A stretch of DNA of 36,539 nucleotides from Chloroflexota bacterium (GTDB lineage: Bacteria > Chloroflexota > Limnocylindria > P2-11E). A program made the translations under genes and the position numbers. Every line of letters starts with the position of its first letter. The stretch's first letter is position 1. Location: positions 1 through 36,539 of the forward strand of contig VBDV01000036.1 of NCBI GenBank assembly GCA_005882765.1, in the 5' to 3' direction. Positions 8,803 through 16,020 of this stretch are shown piece by piece. The notes beneath the pieces are model-generated. The model made no database searches, had not been told where the DNA came from, and saw nothing but the letters and a program-made list of their open reading frames with translations.

Positions 8803-9237
8803 GTGGGGCACTACGTCGTTTCGAGCGACACGCGACACGTCGACCGCGACCTCGTGTGGCGTTTCCTTCACGACGAGTCGTACTGGGCCCAAGGCGTCCC
8901 GCGCGACGTCATGGATCGTGCGATCGACGGATCGATCTGCTTCTCGGTCTTCGAAGGCGACCCGGCTCAAGGCTCGCCGCAGGTGGCGTTCGCGCGCGTG
9001 GTGACGGATCGCGCGACGTTTGCATGGCTCTGCGACGTCTTTGTTCTCGAGCAGCATCGCGGAAAAGGAGCCGGCAGGACGCTCATGGACGCGGTCATGT
9101 CGCATCCCGACATGCAGGGCCTGCGCAATGTGCTGCTCGCAACGCGCGATGCCCACGGGCTCTACGCGAAGTACGGCTTCGTGCCACTCGCCGAGCCGGC
9201 GCGTTGGATGGCCATCCGCCGGCCGTATCGCGGCTAG
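8803..9237 (+). CDS. GNAT-family N-acetyltransferase
   Basis: 144 residues, normal length for a single GNAT domain. The acetyl-CoA pyrophosphate-binding motif is QHRGKGAGRTLM (about residues 85-96), preceded by the beta-4 strand LCDVFVLE and followed by a LLATRDAHGLYAKYGFVPL segment typical of the C-terminal half of the fold. The overall pattern resembles small acetyltransferases acting on amino acids, polyamines or antibiotics; the acceptor is unknown. It starts with GTG at 8803, without a Shine-Dalgarno and close behind a TAGACT box. Its stop overlaps the convergent phosphotransferase stop through CTAG at 9234-9237. Confidence 0.85.
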   Translation: MGHYVVSSDTRHVDRDLVWRFLHDESYWAQGVPRDVMDRAIDGSICFSVFEGDPAQGSPQVAFARVVTDRATFAWLCDVFVLEQHRGKGAGRTLMDAVMSHPDMQGLRNVLLATRDAHGLYAKYGFVPLAEPARWMAIRRPYRG

Positions 9238-10178
9238 AGCGCCCCTAGCGCAGCGCGGACGAACACGGTGAACCGTTCGTGGGCGACATCGTTGGTGAGC
9301 TCGGTCCTGCCGACCTCGCGATAGCCGGCGGCCCAGTCGTCGAGCCAGCGAAACGCGGGCAGAGCGGCGATGAGGTCCCAGAAGGGCACCGCGTGCAGCG
9401 GCCCGCGACGCGCCTCGTACCGCGCGAGCAGTCGGTCCGGAGCGTCGCCAGCTAAGGTCAGCTGCATATCGAGGCGGGCGTACGCGACGTCGAACGCGGG
9501 GTCGTCGATCCGCGCCTCATCCCAATCGACGACCCCGGTCAGGCGCTCGTCGGACCACAAGGTGTTCCCGAACCAGAAGTCGTGATGCGTCAAGACCGGC
9601 GTATTCGCTGTCACGCCCGTGGCGGCGGAGCGCAGCGCCTGTGCGACCTCGAGCCAGAGACCGTCCGGGGTCTTCGGTTCGAAGCGGATCAGATGAGATT
9701 CCATCCCATCGGCCGGCGTGGGACCGCGGGCGTAGTCGGGAGGAAGACTGCGAACGCCGATCCCGTGGATCGATGCGAGGGCGCCCGCGAGCTGATCGAT
9801 CCAACTGTCTTCGTCCGCCGGGCGCGCGAGGGGCACGCCGTCCAACCGCGTCATCACCATGCACGGGACGCCAACCAGTGCGCCCTCCGCATCGAGAAGC
9901 ACCGGACGCGGAACAGGAACCGGAGCCGTGGCTGGGATCGCGTCGATGGCCTTCCAGTAACGCCGCGCAGCATTGCCGTCGCGATGCTCGGAAAGGGTGA
10001 AGAGTCGGATCACGAGGTCGCGACGATTGCCCGCGACATCGAGGTCGAGCGCGTACGTCGCCGCATCGAGGCCGCCGAGGATCGGTGCGGAGCGCATTGC
10101 GCGCGCGCGCGGATCGATCGCGCCCGCGATGCGCGCGAGCTCGTCTTCGCGCAGCGGACGGCGGCGATCATCGAACAT
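9234..10178 (-). CDS. APH-family phosphotransferase (aminoglycoside-type kinase fold)
   Basis: 314 residues. The catalytic loop HHDFWFGN (Brenner-type HxDxxxxN) and the metal-binding VVDWDEA motif of the APH/choline kinase superfamily are intact, spaced about 20 residues apart. Such proteins phosphorylate small hydroxyl-containing molecules (sugars, choline-like compounds, antibiotics); the substrate is unknown, and this fold does not by itself indicate resistance. The frame is open further upstream to 10331, but that would run into the divergent acyl-CoA dehydrogenase gene. ATG at 10178 is preferred because TATGGT ends exactly six bases upstream. In actinobacteria-like genomes APH-fold proteins are often found beside acyl-CoA dehydrogenases, as here. 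Confidence 0.85.
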   Translation of the reverse strand: MFDDRRRPLREDELARIAGAIDPRARAMRSAPILGGLDAATYALDLDVAGNRRDLVIRLFTLSEHRDGNAARRYWKAIDAIPATAPVPVPRPVLLDAEGALVGVPCMVMTRLDGVPLARPADEDSWIDQLAGALASIHGIGVRSLPPDYARGPTPADGMESHLIRFEPKTPDGLWLEVAQALRSAATGVTANTPVLTHHDFWFGNTLWSDERLTGVVDWDEARIDDPAFDVAYARLDMQLTLAGDAPDRLLARYEARRGPLHAVPFWDLIAALPAFRWLDDWAAGYREVGRTELTNDVAHERFTVFVRAALGAL

Positions 10179-10184
10179 CGGCAC

Positions 10185-10194
10185 ACCATAGACT
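10185..10194. promoter_or_regulatory. Overlapping divergent -10 boxes (TATGGT minus, TAGACT plus)
   Basis: In the 22-bp gap between starts, ACCATAGACT contains TATGGT on the minus strand (10190-10185) and TAGACT on the plus strand (10189-10194), overlapping by two bases. Each is exactly six bases from its start codon (ATG 10178 and TTG 10201), the distance expected when transcription starts at the first base of the start codon. Confidence 0.55.
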
Positions 10195-10200
10195 CGGGGC

Positions 10201-11355
10201 TTGGATTTCGACCTCACCCCCGAGCAGCAGTCCATTCGCAAGCTCGCGAAGGATTTCGCGGACAAGGAGATCGCGCCGGGTGCGCGGGAGCGCGATCGCG
10301 GCGAGACCTTCCCGAAGGATGTGCTGCGCAAGATGGCGCCGCTCGGTCTGCTCGGTGGACCGGTGCCCGAGAAGTACGGCGGAATCGGCCTCGACTATGT
10401 CTCGCATGCCCTCGTGACCGAGGAGGTCGGGCGCGCGGACTCGTCGGTCCGAACGACGCTGTCCGTGCAGATCTCGCTCGTGGAGATGACCATCCTCAAG
10501 TTCGGCACCGAGGAACAGAAGCAACGCTGGCTGCCCGCGCTCTGCAAGGGCGAGGTCATCGGATGCTTCGGCCTCACCGAGCCGGAGGTCGGCAGCGACG
10601 CCACAAAGCTCCGGACGACCGCAAAGCGCGACGGCGACTCGTGGGTGCTTCGCGGACGAAAGATGTGGATCTCAAACGGCTCGGTCTCGAAGCTCGCCCT
10701 CGTGTTCGCCCAGGGCGATCCAGCGAAAGAAGCCAAAGGCATCACGGCGTTCGTGCTCGAGCGAGACCGGCAGTCCTACGGCAGCCAGGCGCTCCACGGA
10801 AAGCTGGGGCTGCGCTCGTCGGATTCGAGCGAGCTCATCCTCGACGATGTCCGAGTGCCCGATGCGAACCGTCTCGGCGAGATCGGCGATGGCTTCAAGG
10901 TCGCAATGACCGCGCTCGACTCAGGGCGCTACTCGGTCGCGGCCGGCGCGGTCGGCGTGGCGCAGGCGTGCATCGACGCGTCGGTCCAGTACGCGACCAC
11001 GCGTAAGACATTCGGAAAGCCCATCGCCGGACACCAGCTCGTGCAGGAGCTGATCGCCGACATGGTCGTCGAGACCGAGGCCGCGCGTCTCCTGGTGTGG
11101 CGCGCGGGCGACCTCAAAGACAAGGGACGGCCGAACACGCGTGAGACGAGCATCGCGAAGCTTTACGCGTCCGAGGCCGCTCAGCGCGCCGCCGACAACG
11201 CCATCCAGATCCACGGCGGCTACGGCTTCTCCGACGAGTTCCCAGTCGAACGGTACTGGCGCGACGCGCGCGTGAATCGCCTCTACGAGGGGACGACGCA
11301 GATCCAGAAGCTCATCATCGGCCGCTTCGCGACCGGCATCGACGCGATCGCCTGA
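10201..11355 (+). CDS. Acyl-CoA dehydrogenase
   Basis: 384 residues from TTG at 10201; an in-frame stop at 10189-10191 excludes any earlier start. The protein begins MDFDLTPEQQSIRKLAKDF, as in many family members. It has the FAD-binding signature GLTEPEVGSD (about residues 124-133), the central beta-domain, and the C-terminal RxFGKPIAGHQ and QIHGGYGF motifs. The catalytic glutamate is E363 in LYEGTTQIQ, the position used by short- and medium-chain enzymes. It introduces the alpha-beta double bond of an acyl-CoA, passing electrons to ETF. It is followed by two coupled genes (a small protein and an SDR), so the three probably act in one branched or short-chain acyl-CoA pathway. Confidence 0.93.
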   Translation: MDFDLTPEQQSIRKLAKDFADKEIAPGARERDRGETFPKDVLRKMAPLGLLGGPVPEKYGGIGLDYVSHALVTEEVGRADSSVRTTLSVQISLVEMTILKFGTEEQKQRWLPALCKGEVIGCFGLTEPEVGSDATKLRTTAKRDGDSWVLRGRKMWISNGSVSKLALVFAQGDPAKEAKGITAFVLERDRQSYGSQALHGKLGLRSSDSSELILDDVRVPDANRLGEIGDGFKVAMTALDSGRYSVAAGAVGVAQACIDASVQYATTRKTFGKPIAGHQLVQELIADMVVETEAARLLVWRAGDLKDKGRPNTRETSIAKLYASEAAQRAADNAIQIHGGYGFSDEFPVERYWRDARVNRLYEGTTQIQKLIIGRFATGIDAIA

Positions 11356-11657
11356 TGGAATGGGATGAGCCCGCGGAGGGCGTCCTGGTGACGTTGTGCC
11401 GCATGGTGCCGGACACGATCCGCGAGCTCGCCCGGGCGGCCGCGCGCGACGAGGCCGAGTCCGTCGCCGGTGAGCGCGCCGCCGCGAGCGTGAGCGTCGA
11501 CGACGTGATCCGCGGCTGGATCCGCACCACTCCGCCGGAGCAGCGCAACGGCCTTGTCGCGGTCATCGAGCAGCTTGGACTCGAGCCGGAGATCTACGAG
11601 ACCGAGCTGCAGTCCGACGAAGGCTGGGAGGAAGAGCCCGAAGACTCGGGCATGTGA
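11355..11657 (+). CDS. Small acidic protein between acyl-CoA dehydrogenase and SDR
   Basis: 100 residues. Its ATG overlaps the acyl-CoA dehydrogenase stop by one base (TGATG), and its own TGA overlaps the SDR start, so it is translated as the middle of a coupled trio. Residues about 13-55 form amphipathic helices (MVPDTIRELARAAARDEAE) with a weak resemblance to the C-terminal helical domain of protochlorophyllide reductase-like proteins; residues 60-100 are strongly acidic. No catalytic residues are evident. A partner or accessory role for the flanking enzymes is inferred only from the coupling. Confidence 0.72.
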   Translation: MEWDEPAEGVLVTLCRMVPDTIRELARAAARDEAESVAGERAAASVSVDDVIRGWIRTTPPEQRNGLVAVIEQLGLEPEIYETELQSDEGWEEEPEDSGM

Positions 11658-12385
11658 TGTTCCGGCTCGACGGGAAGGTCGCGATCGTGACCGGAGGCGC
11701 GCGGGGGATCGGCGCCGAGACCGCGCGAGTCTTCCGTGAGGCGGGCGCAACCGTCGTGACGTGGGATGTGGCGGATGGCGCAGATGAGCGCGTGGACGTG
11801 ACCGATGTCACGCAGGCCGCGAAGGCGGCGGCCGCGGTGGCGAAGCAGCACGGACGGATCGATGTGCTCGTGAACAATGCCGGGATCCTGCGCGACGCGC
11901 AGCTCGTGAAGTCAAAGGGCGACGAGATCACCGGCGTGATGAGCGAGGCGGACTTCGACGCGGTCATCTCGGTGAATCTGCGCGGCGTCTTCGCGTGCAC
12001 GCAGGCGGTCGCGCCGACCATGATCCGGCAACACTCCGGCCGCATCTTGAATGCGTCCTCGGTCGTCGGCCTCTACGGAAATTTCGGGCAGACGAACTAC
12101 GTGGCGACGAAGGCCGCGGTGATCGGTATGACGAAGGTGTGGGCGCGCGAGCTCGGACCGAAGGGCATCACCGTGAACGCCGTCGCGCCTGGGTTCATCG
12201 GGACGGAGATGGTCCGTCAGATGCCGGAGAAGATTCTCGCGACGATGGTCGAGCGCACGCCGATCCGGCGCCTCGGCGAAACGAAAGATGTCGCGTACGC
12301 GTATCTCTTTCTCGCGTCGGATGAAGCATCTTTCATAAACGGCGCGGTGCTCTCGGTCGACGGCGGGGTCGTGGTCGGAACGTAG
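11657..12385 (+). CDS. SDR-family oxidoreductase (FabG-like)
   Basis: 242 residues from ATG 11657; GTG 11654 would add one residue. It has the NAD(P)-binding TGGARGIG motif near the N-terminus, the structural NNAG motif, and the catalytic serine, tyrosine and lysine in SSVVGLYGNFGQTNYVATKAA. The C-terminal FINGAVLSVDGGVV is typical of 3-oxoacyl reductases and 3-hydroxyacyl-CoA dehydrogenases. A short insertion with KSKGDE after NNAGILRDAQ is unusual. It is coupled to the preceding small protein gene. With the acyl-CoA dehydrogenase it could supply the 3-hydroxyacyl-CoA/3-ketoacyl-CoA step, which is inference from context. Confidence 0.9.
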   Translation: MFRLDGKVAIVTGGARGIGAETARVFREAGATVVTWDVADGADERVDVTDVTQAAKAAAAVAKQHGRIDVLVNNAGILRDAQLVKSKGDEITGVMSEADFDAVISVNLRGVFACTQAVAPTMIRQHSGRILNASSVVGLYGNFGQTNYVATKAAVIGMTKVWARELGPKGITVNAVAPGFIGTEMVRQMPEKILATMVERTPIRRLGETKDVAYAYLFLASDEASFINGAVLSVDGGVVVGT

Positions 12386-12463
12386 CGCGACTTCACCGAA
12401 TCATCACCTTATCGGCACTTCGCCGCGCCCAATCGCGATGCCGAAGGCCGCACTATCAAATGC

Positions 12464-12862
12464 ATGGGAGCACCTCTCCGCGCCGCGCTGATCGCTCACG
12501 ACGCGACGAAGATCGAAATGCTCGAGTGGACGCGATGGAATCGCGATCTGCTCTCGCGGGCGCAGCTCTTCGCGACCAAACACACCGGTGAGCTGGTCGC
12601 CGGCGACACCGGCCTTCCCATCGAGCTCCTGCTGAGCGGACCGCAAGGCGGCGATGCCCAGATCGCGGCGATGATCGCGCGCCGCGAGATCGATCTCGTG
12701 GTGTTCTTCTGGGATCCGCTCTCGACGCAGCCGCATGAGACCGACGTGCGCTCTTTGATCCGGCTCGCGGTGCTGCACGACGTCGCCATCGCGTGCAACC
12801 GCCGCTCGGCCGATCTGATGGTCAGCTCGCCGCTCTTGCGCGCGATTCCAGTGGGGTCTTAG
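12464..12862 (+). CDS. mgsA: Methylglyoxal synthase
   Basis: 132 residues, close to the family length. It converts dihydroxyacetone phosphate to methylglyoxal and phosphate, bypassing lower glycolysis when phosphate is short. Family landmarks are present: the H12-D13 segment ALIAHDATK, the catalytic aspartate in GGD (D64, equivalent to E. coli D71), and WDPLSTQPHETD with H91 and D94 (E. coli H98 and D101), followed by ACNRRSADLMVSS. The E. coli equivalences come from general knowledge of the family. ATG at 12464 is preceded by an AT-rich TATCAAAT. Its stop overlaps the stop of a convergent 36-residue gene through TTAG. Confidence 0.92.
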   Translation: MGAPLRAALIAHDATKIEMLEWTRWNRDLLSRAQLFATKHTGELVAGDTGLPIELLLSGPQGGDAQIAAMIARREIDLVVFFWDPLSTQPHETDVRSLIRLAVLHDVAIACNRRSADLMVSSPLLRAIPVGS

Positions 12863-12969
12863 CTCCCGTCCTCCAGCAGGACGAGCCGCGCCTGCTCGGC
12901 GATCCAGCTCTCTCGGTCCCCATTCTCATTGTCGACGTCGTCGTACGTGATCACGTCATCGGTATCCAT
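12859..12969 (-). CDS. 36-residue acidic microprotein downstream of isocitrate lyase
   Basis: ATG at 12969 begins two bases after the isocitrate lyase stop, an arrangement expected for translational coupling, and TAA falls in the TTAG overlap with mgsA. The first 20 residues contain nine Asp/Glu (MDTDDVITYDDVDNENGDRE), followed by a likely amphipathic helix (SWIAEQARLVLLEDGS). Codon usage matches the neighbours. I do not recognise a family. A tail peptide acting with the lyase is suggested only by position. Confidence 0.55.
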   Translation of the reverse strand: MDTDDVITYDDVDNENGDRESWIAEQARLVLLEDGS

Positions 12970-12971
12970 CG

Positions 12972-14102
12972 TCAGACCGCCTTCTCGGCGGCTTCGCCTT
13001 CGAATGTGCCGAGACGCGACGCGCCCATCGTCTGGCCGAGCACCTGGTGATAGGGCACCCCGGTGAAGAGGTGGTGGCTCTTCGTTGGGATGTCGTCGTC
13101 GGTCGCCCACTCCTTGCGCTGAAGCGCGACGTACGCGCGCTCCTGCTCCTCCGAAACGCCCTGCAGGAGCTTTGAGAACGCGTAGCCCATGGCGTGCTGG
13201 GCGGCCAGGGTGATGAAGAGGAACTTGTACCCGAGCTCTCCGAGCTCGGCGAAGGAGATCGGATTCGGGTCGTTGAACCACTTGAACGAGCTCGACCAGT
13301 TGAACGCGAGCTTCGCGTCCGGGAAGCGGCGCCGGACCTGATCGGCGAACCGTTCGGTCGGCTCGCGGCCCGAGTTCGGGAACTCGCACCACACGAGGTC
13401 GGGCGCGCCGCTATCGAGATACCGAAGTGCGCGCTCGATCGCGAGGTCGAGCCCGCGCGTTGTCTCGGGCGCGTCAACGGCCGAGACCGCGTCGGTGCGG
13501 GCGATGACCACGAAGTCGTCGCGGCCGAGGTCCTCGGCGACGGCGCGCGCCATGCGCAGCTTGCCGACCATCTCGTCCGCGGAGATGAGCGCCTTGCCCG
13601 CGATGTGCCCGCAGCGCTTCGGCAGGACCTGGTCTTCGATGTGAGCGCCCGCGACGCCGGCGTTGACGTAGAGCTCGGCGACGCGCTGCACGTTGAAGAG
13701 GTTGCCGTAGCCGCCGTCCATATCCACGACGACCGGAGGGATCTCGAGGTGCGTCGGCGCGACGCCCTTCTCGGGGTCGCCGGTGGCCATCGTGAGCTGG
13801 AACTTCCGAAGGGCGGAGATCGTGCGGCGCGCGCCGTCGGCGATCTCCGGGCCGGAGTAAAGGTCCATATCCGTGGTACCGAGGTGGCCGATCGCGAACG
13901 AGTAGCCCGAGAAGTAGATCGCGGTCGCGCGGTGATACATCGCGATCTCGGCGCCGTGCGGGTCGTAGATGCCGGGCGCGAACACGTATGGCTCGCTCTC
14001 TAAGAGGCCGCGGAGGCGTGTGGCCGGATCGGTCCACCGCGATGCCGGCACCGTGAAGCCCGGCGGCAGGAGCGGTGTTTGCGCGAGCGACCTAATTGTC
14101 AT
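12972..14102 (-). CDS. Isocitrate lyase-family protein
   Basis: 376 residues, shorter than typical AceA (about 430). The catalytic loop is KRCGH with C164; the classic isocitrate lyase motif is KKCGH, and KRCGH also occurs in 2-methylisocitrate lyase. NWSSSFKW at about 268-275 matches the NCSPSFNW substrate motif of isocitrate lyases, which 2-methylisocitrate lyases lack, so cleavage of isocitrate to glyoxylate and succinate is favoured. The metal-binding strand reads VVDMDGGYGN rather than the usual ADAEAG form, so substrate preference is not certain. No malate synthase lies in the window. It is flanked by two microprotein genes and divergent from a LysR regulator. Confidence 0.85.
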   Translation of the reverse strand: MTIRSLAQTPLLPPGFTVPASRWTDPATRLRGLLESEPYVFAPGIYDPHGAEIAMYHRATAIYFSGYSFAIGHLGTTDMDLYSGPEIADGARRTISALRKFQLTMATGDPEKGVAPTHLEIPPVVVDMDGGYGNLFNVQRVAELYVNAGVAGAHIEDQVLPKRCGHIAGKALISADEMVGKLRMARAVAEDLGRDDFVVIARTDAVSAVDAPETTRGLDLAIERALRYLDSGAPDLVWCEFPNSGREPTERFADQVRRRFPDAKLAFNWSSSFKWFNDPNPISFAELGELGYKFLFITLAAQHAMGYAFSKLLQGVSEEQERAYVALQRKEWATDDDIPTKSHHLFTGVPYHQVLGQTMGASRLGTFEGEAAEKAV

Positions 14103-14241
14103 GGTCGAGCTGGCAGAGCTCAGGGCAGCAGCACTCCGTTTGCTGCGACTCGCTCCCCTTGTCGGTCGCGGCGACGCGAAGGATCGGCCGGTACTCGCCC
14201 GGCGTGGTCTCGGCGCGGTCGAAGCTGTTCATGGTCGCCAT
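14092..14241 (-). CDS. 49-residue cysteine-rich microprotein overlapping the isocitrate lyase start
   Basis: ATG at 14241 (alternative M4 at 14232), TAG at 14092-14094, which lies inside the isocitrate lyase gene, giving an 11-base overlap in a different frame. Nearly all codons end in G or C, as in real genes here. The N-terminal 36 residues are polar. The C-terminus carries four cysteines and a histidine in TECCCPELCQLDHDN, suggesting metal binding, a redox switch or thiol sensing. Overlap with the lyase start implies translational coupling. I do not recognise the family. A leader peptide whose cysteine codons sense cysteine supply is an alternative. Confidence 0.6.
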   Translation of the reverse strand: MATMNSFDRAETTPGEYRPILRVAATDKGSESQQTECCCPELCQLDHDN

Positions 14242-14275
14242 GGCAGGGCATCCTGCGTGCCTGAACTGCCATAAG

Positions 14276-14288
14276 ACAAATCGTTTGT
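14276..14288. promoter_or_regulatory. Inverted repeat ACAAA-TCG-TTTGT, candidate LysR operator
   Basis: A perfect 5-bp inverted repeat in the 83-bp gap between the cysteine-rich microprotein gene and the LysR gene. LysR regulators commonly bind interrupted AT-rich palindromes in such divergent regions and control both sides. The site is about 25 bp upstream of the LysR -10 box. Confidence 0.45.
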
Positions 14289-14313
14289 TTGGATAGGTGC
14301 GATCAATTGTGCT

Positions 14314-14319
14314 TATGAT
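14314..14319 (+). promoter_or_regulatory. -10 box (TATGAT) of the LysR gene
   Basis: TATGAT, five of six matches to TATAAT, ends five bases before GTG 14325 with no Shine-Dalgarno. This predicts a leaderless lysR transcript. Confidence 0.55.
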
Positions 14320-14324
14320 GGCGC

Positions 14325-15218
14325 GTGCTCCTCGCGCAGCTCGAAGCGTTCAGCGAAGTCGCGCGACTGGGCAACGTGAGCCGCGCCGCCGACACGCTGA
14401 GCGTGACCCAGCCGGCTCTTACCGCACGTTTACAGGGCCTCGAGCGGGAGCTCGGCGTCGACCTCTTCGTCCGAGGCGCGCGCGGGATGACGCTCACCGA
14501 CGCGGGACGTGCCCTGCTCCCCTACGCGCAACGCGCGATCGCGCAGGTCCTCGAGGGACAGAAGGCCGTGGACGATCTGCGCCTCGGAAAGGTCGGCCAG
14601 CTCTTCATCGCCGCGGCGCCTGCGGTGAGCACGTACGTCCTGCCGGCCCTTCTGAAGGCGTTCCAGACGACGCACCCGAACGTCCGGATGGGCGTGCGCA
14701 CCGGACATACCGAAGAGGTCCTCGAGATGGTGCTCCGACGCGAGGTCGATCTCGGAGTCGGCCGGCCGATCCAGCACCAAGACGCCGAGCTCATCCCGGT
14801 GTTCGATGACGAGCTCGTCCTCGTGGTGAGCCGCCATCATCCGTTCGCGCGGCGCGATCGCATCCGGCTCCAGGAGCTCGCCGACGATCGACTCATCCTG
14901 TTCGACCGCGCATCCAGCTACTACGAGCTGACGAGCTCGCTCATCCGTCAGGCCGGGGTGGTGCCCGAGAGCGTCATCGAGATGGACAACGTCGAGGCCG
15001 CGAAGAAGATGGTGATCGAGGGTCTCGGCGTCGCGCTGCTGCCGCGCATGGCGCTCCTCGCGGAGTTGCGCACGCGATTACTGCGTCCGGTCCGCGTCGT
15101 CGGCGCCCCGCCGGTGCGGCGGCCGATCGTGGCGATACGGCGGACCGACGCGGGCACGCCGATGGGACCGGTGGCGGACTTTCTCGCGTTGCTCCGCCGA
15201 TCGCGCGCGGCCGGCTAG
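14325..15218 (+). CDS. LysR-family transcriptional regulator
   Basis: 297 residues, standard LysR length. The N-terminal winged helix-turn-helix spans about residues 1-60, with the signature NVSRAADTLSVTQPALTARLQGLERELG. A linker helix and two-lobed ligand-binding domain follow; the strand RLGKVGQLFIAAAPAVSTYVLP opens the effector domain. It resembles the CbbR/CysB-like branch, but the effector cannot be named. It is divergent from the isocitrate lyase cluster, so it is the likely regulator of that cluster and of itself. It ends in a CTAG shared with the convergent TPR gene. Confidence 0.92.
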   Translation: MLLAQLEAFSEVARLGNVSRAADTLSVTQPALTARLQGLERELGVDLFVRGARGMTLTDAGRALLPYAQRAIAQVLEGQKAVDDLRLGKVGQLFIAAAPAVSTYVLPALLKAFQTTHPNVRMGVRTGHTEEVLEMVLRREVDLGVGRPIQHQDAELIPVFDDELVLVVSRHHPFARRDRIRLQELADDRLILFDRASSYYELTSSLIRQAGVVPESVIEMDNVEAAKKMVIEGLGVALLPRMALLAELRTRLLRPVRVVGAPPVRRPIVAIRRTDAGTPMGPVADFLALLRRSRAAG

Positions 15219-16000
15219 CGCGAGAGGTTCGCGCGCTCGCGGCGCGCGAGCGCGGCGCCGATCGACTCCGGCGACGCATCCATCGCCAGCGCGAACGTGG
15301 CGCGGGCGTCGTCGATGAGACCGGCTTCTCGGAGCGCGATGCCTCCGAGATAACCGAGGAATGCGCGGTCGCCTGCACGGAGCTTCGGCGCGTCCTTCTC
15401 GGCCGTGCGGAGCTTCGCGCGCATGAGGTCACGATCGCCCGCGCGCGCGCCGACGATCGCCTCGAGCGCCCGATGCATCGCGATCCGCTCGGCCGAGCGG
15501 GCGAGCTCCGGATCGTTCGCGATCTCCGTGACGAGAATCGATCCGCGACGTGGGTCGCCGCCGAGCGCGGCGAGCTCGGCCCAGGCGAGTGCTAGCCGCA
15601 CGTCGACGTTCTCCGGCTGGAGCGCGGCGCTCCGTCGCGCATCGCCGGCGCGGTTGAGCGCGGCATACGAGGCGACGAGTCCAACGGCAACCGCACGGTC
15701 GCCTGTGAGCTTCTTCGCAACCTGTTCGAAGAGCGACGCGGCTGAAAGGGGGTCGCCCGAGGCGTAGAGGATTTCCGCCGCGGCTTTGCGGACGAGGGTG
15801 ACCGTTCCGAAGCGCTCGAGGAGCGGCGCGACGAGCGCCCGAGCCGCCTCGAGCTCACCGGCGTCGAGGGCTTTCCGGGCCCGCCAAATGGCCAGCGGAA
15901 CGCGCCAAATGTCGGCGATGGACGCTCGCGGTACAGGGGGTTTGTCCACAGAAACCGGCCCCGGAGGCTGTTTATCCACCGTATTCATGGGGTTATCCAC
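15215..16000 (-). CDS. TPR-containing protein
   Basis: 261 residues from GTG 16000 (alternative ATG 15988). The first 25 residues are proline- and valine-rich and polar (VDKQPPG, VDKPPVP). From about residue 40 the sequence is a solenoid of helical pairs with TPR-like spacing (ALDAGELEAARALVAPLLERFG, AEILYASGDPLSAASLFEQVA and so on). No signal peptide or enzyme motif is present. It follows the acyl-CoA dehydrogenase by 20 bases and may be its operon partner. The N-terminal VDN/VDK codons contain three DnaA-box-like sequences on the opposite strand. Confidence 0.72.
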   Translation of the reverse strand: MDNPMNTVDKQPPGPVSVDKPPVPRASIADIWRVPLAIWRARKALDAGELEAARALVAPLLERFGTVTLVRKAAAEILYASGDPLSAASLFEQVAKKLTGDRAVAVGLVASYAALNRAGDARRSAALQPENVDVRLALAWAELAALGGDPRRGSILVTEIANDPELARSAERIAMHRALEAIVGARAGDRDLMRAKLRTAEKDAPKLRAGDRAFLGYLGGIALREAGLIDDARATFALAMDASPESIGAALARRERANLSR

Positions 16001-16001
16001 A
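15942..16001 (+). other. Cluster of three DnaA-box-like sequences
   Basis: TTGTCCACA (15942-15950), TTATCCACC (15972-15980) and TTATCCACA (15993-16001) lie in one orientation within 60 bases; the third is a perfect DnaA consensus and the others have one mismatch each. They overlap the 5' end of the TPR gene and the gap before it. A DnaA-binding regulatory or titration site is possible. They may instead be a by-product of repeated Val-Asp-Lys/Asn codons. Confidence 0.4.
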
Positions 16002-16020
16002 TCTGACGCCAGAAATGGTG

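Noticed and set aside
10179-10331. 51-residue N-terminal extension of the phosphotransferase
   Set aside because: It would overlap the divergent acyl-CoA dehydrogenase gene and the paired -10 boxes; sequence is low-complexity Ser/Arg and not typical of the family.
9582-11006. 474-codon plus-strand frame crossing two genes
   Set aside because: It overlaps the APH-type kinase in antisense and the acyl-CoA dehydrogenase in another frame; no domain pattern and Arg-rich composition.
15942-16001. Replication origin at the DnaA-box cluster
   Set aside because: No dnaA, dnaN, gyrB or AT-rich region nearby; only three boxes, within coding sequence.
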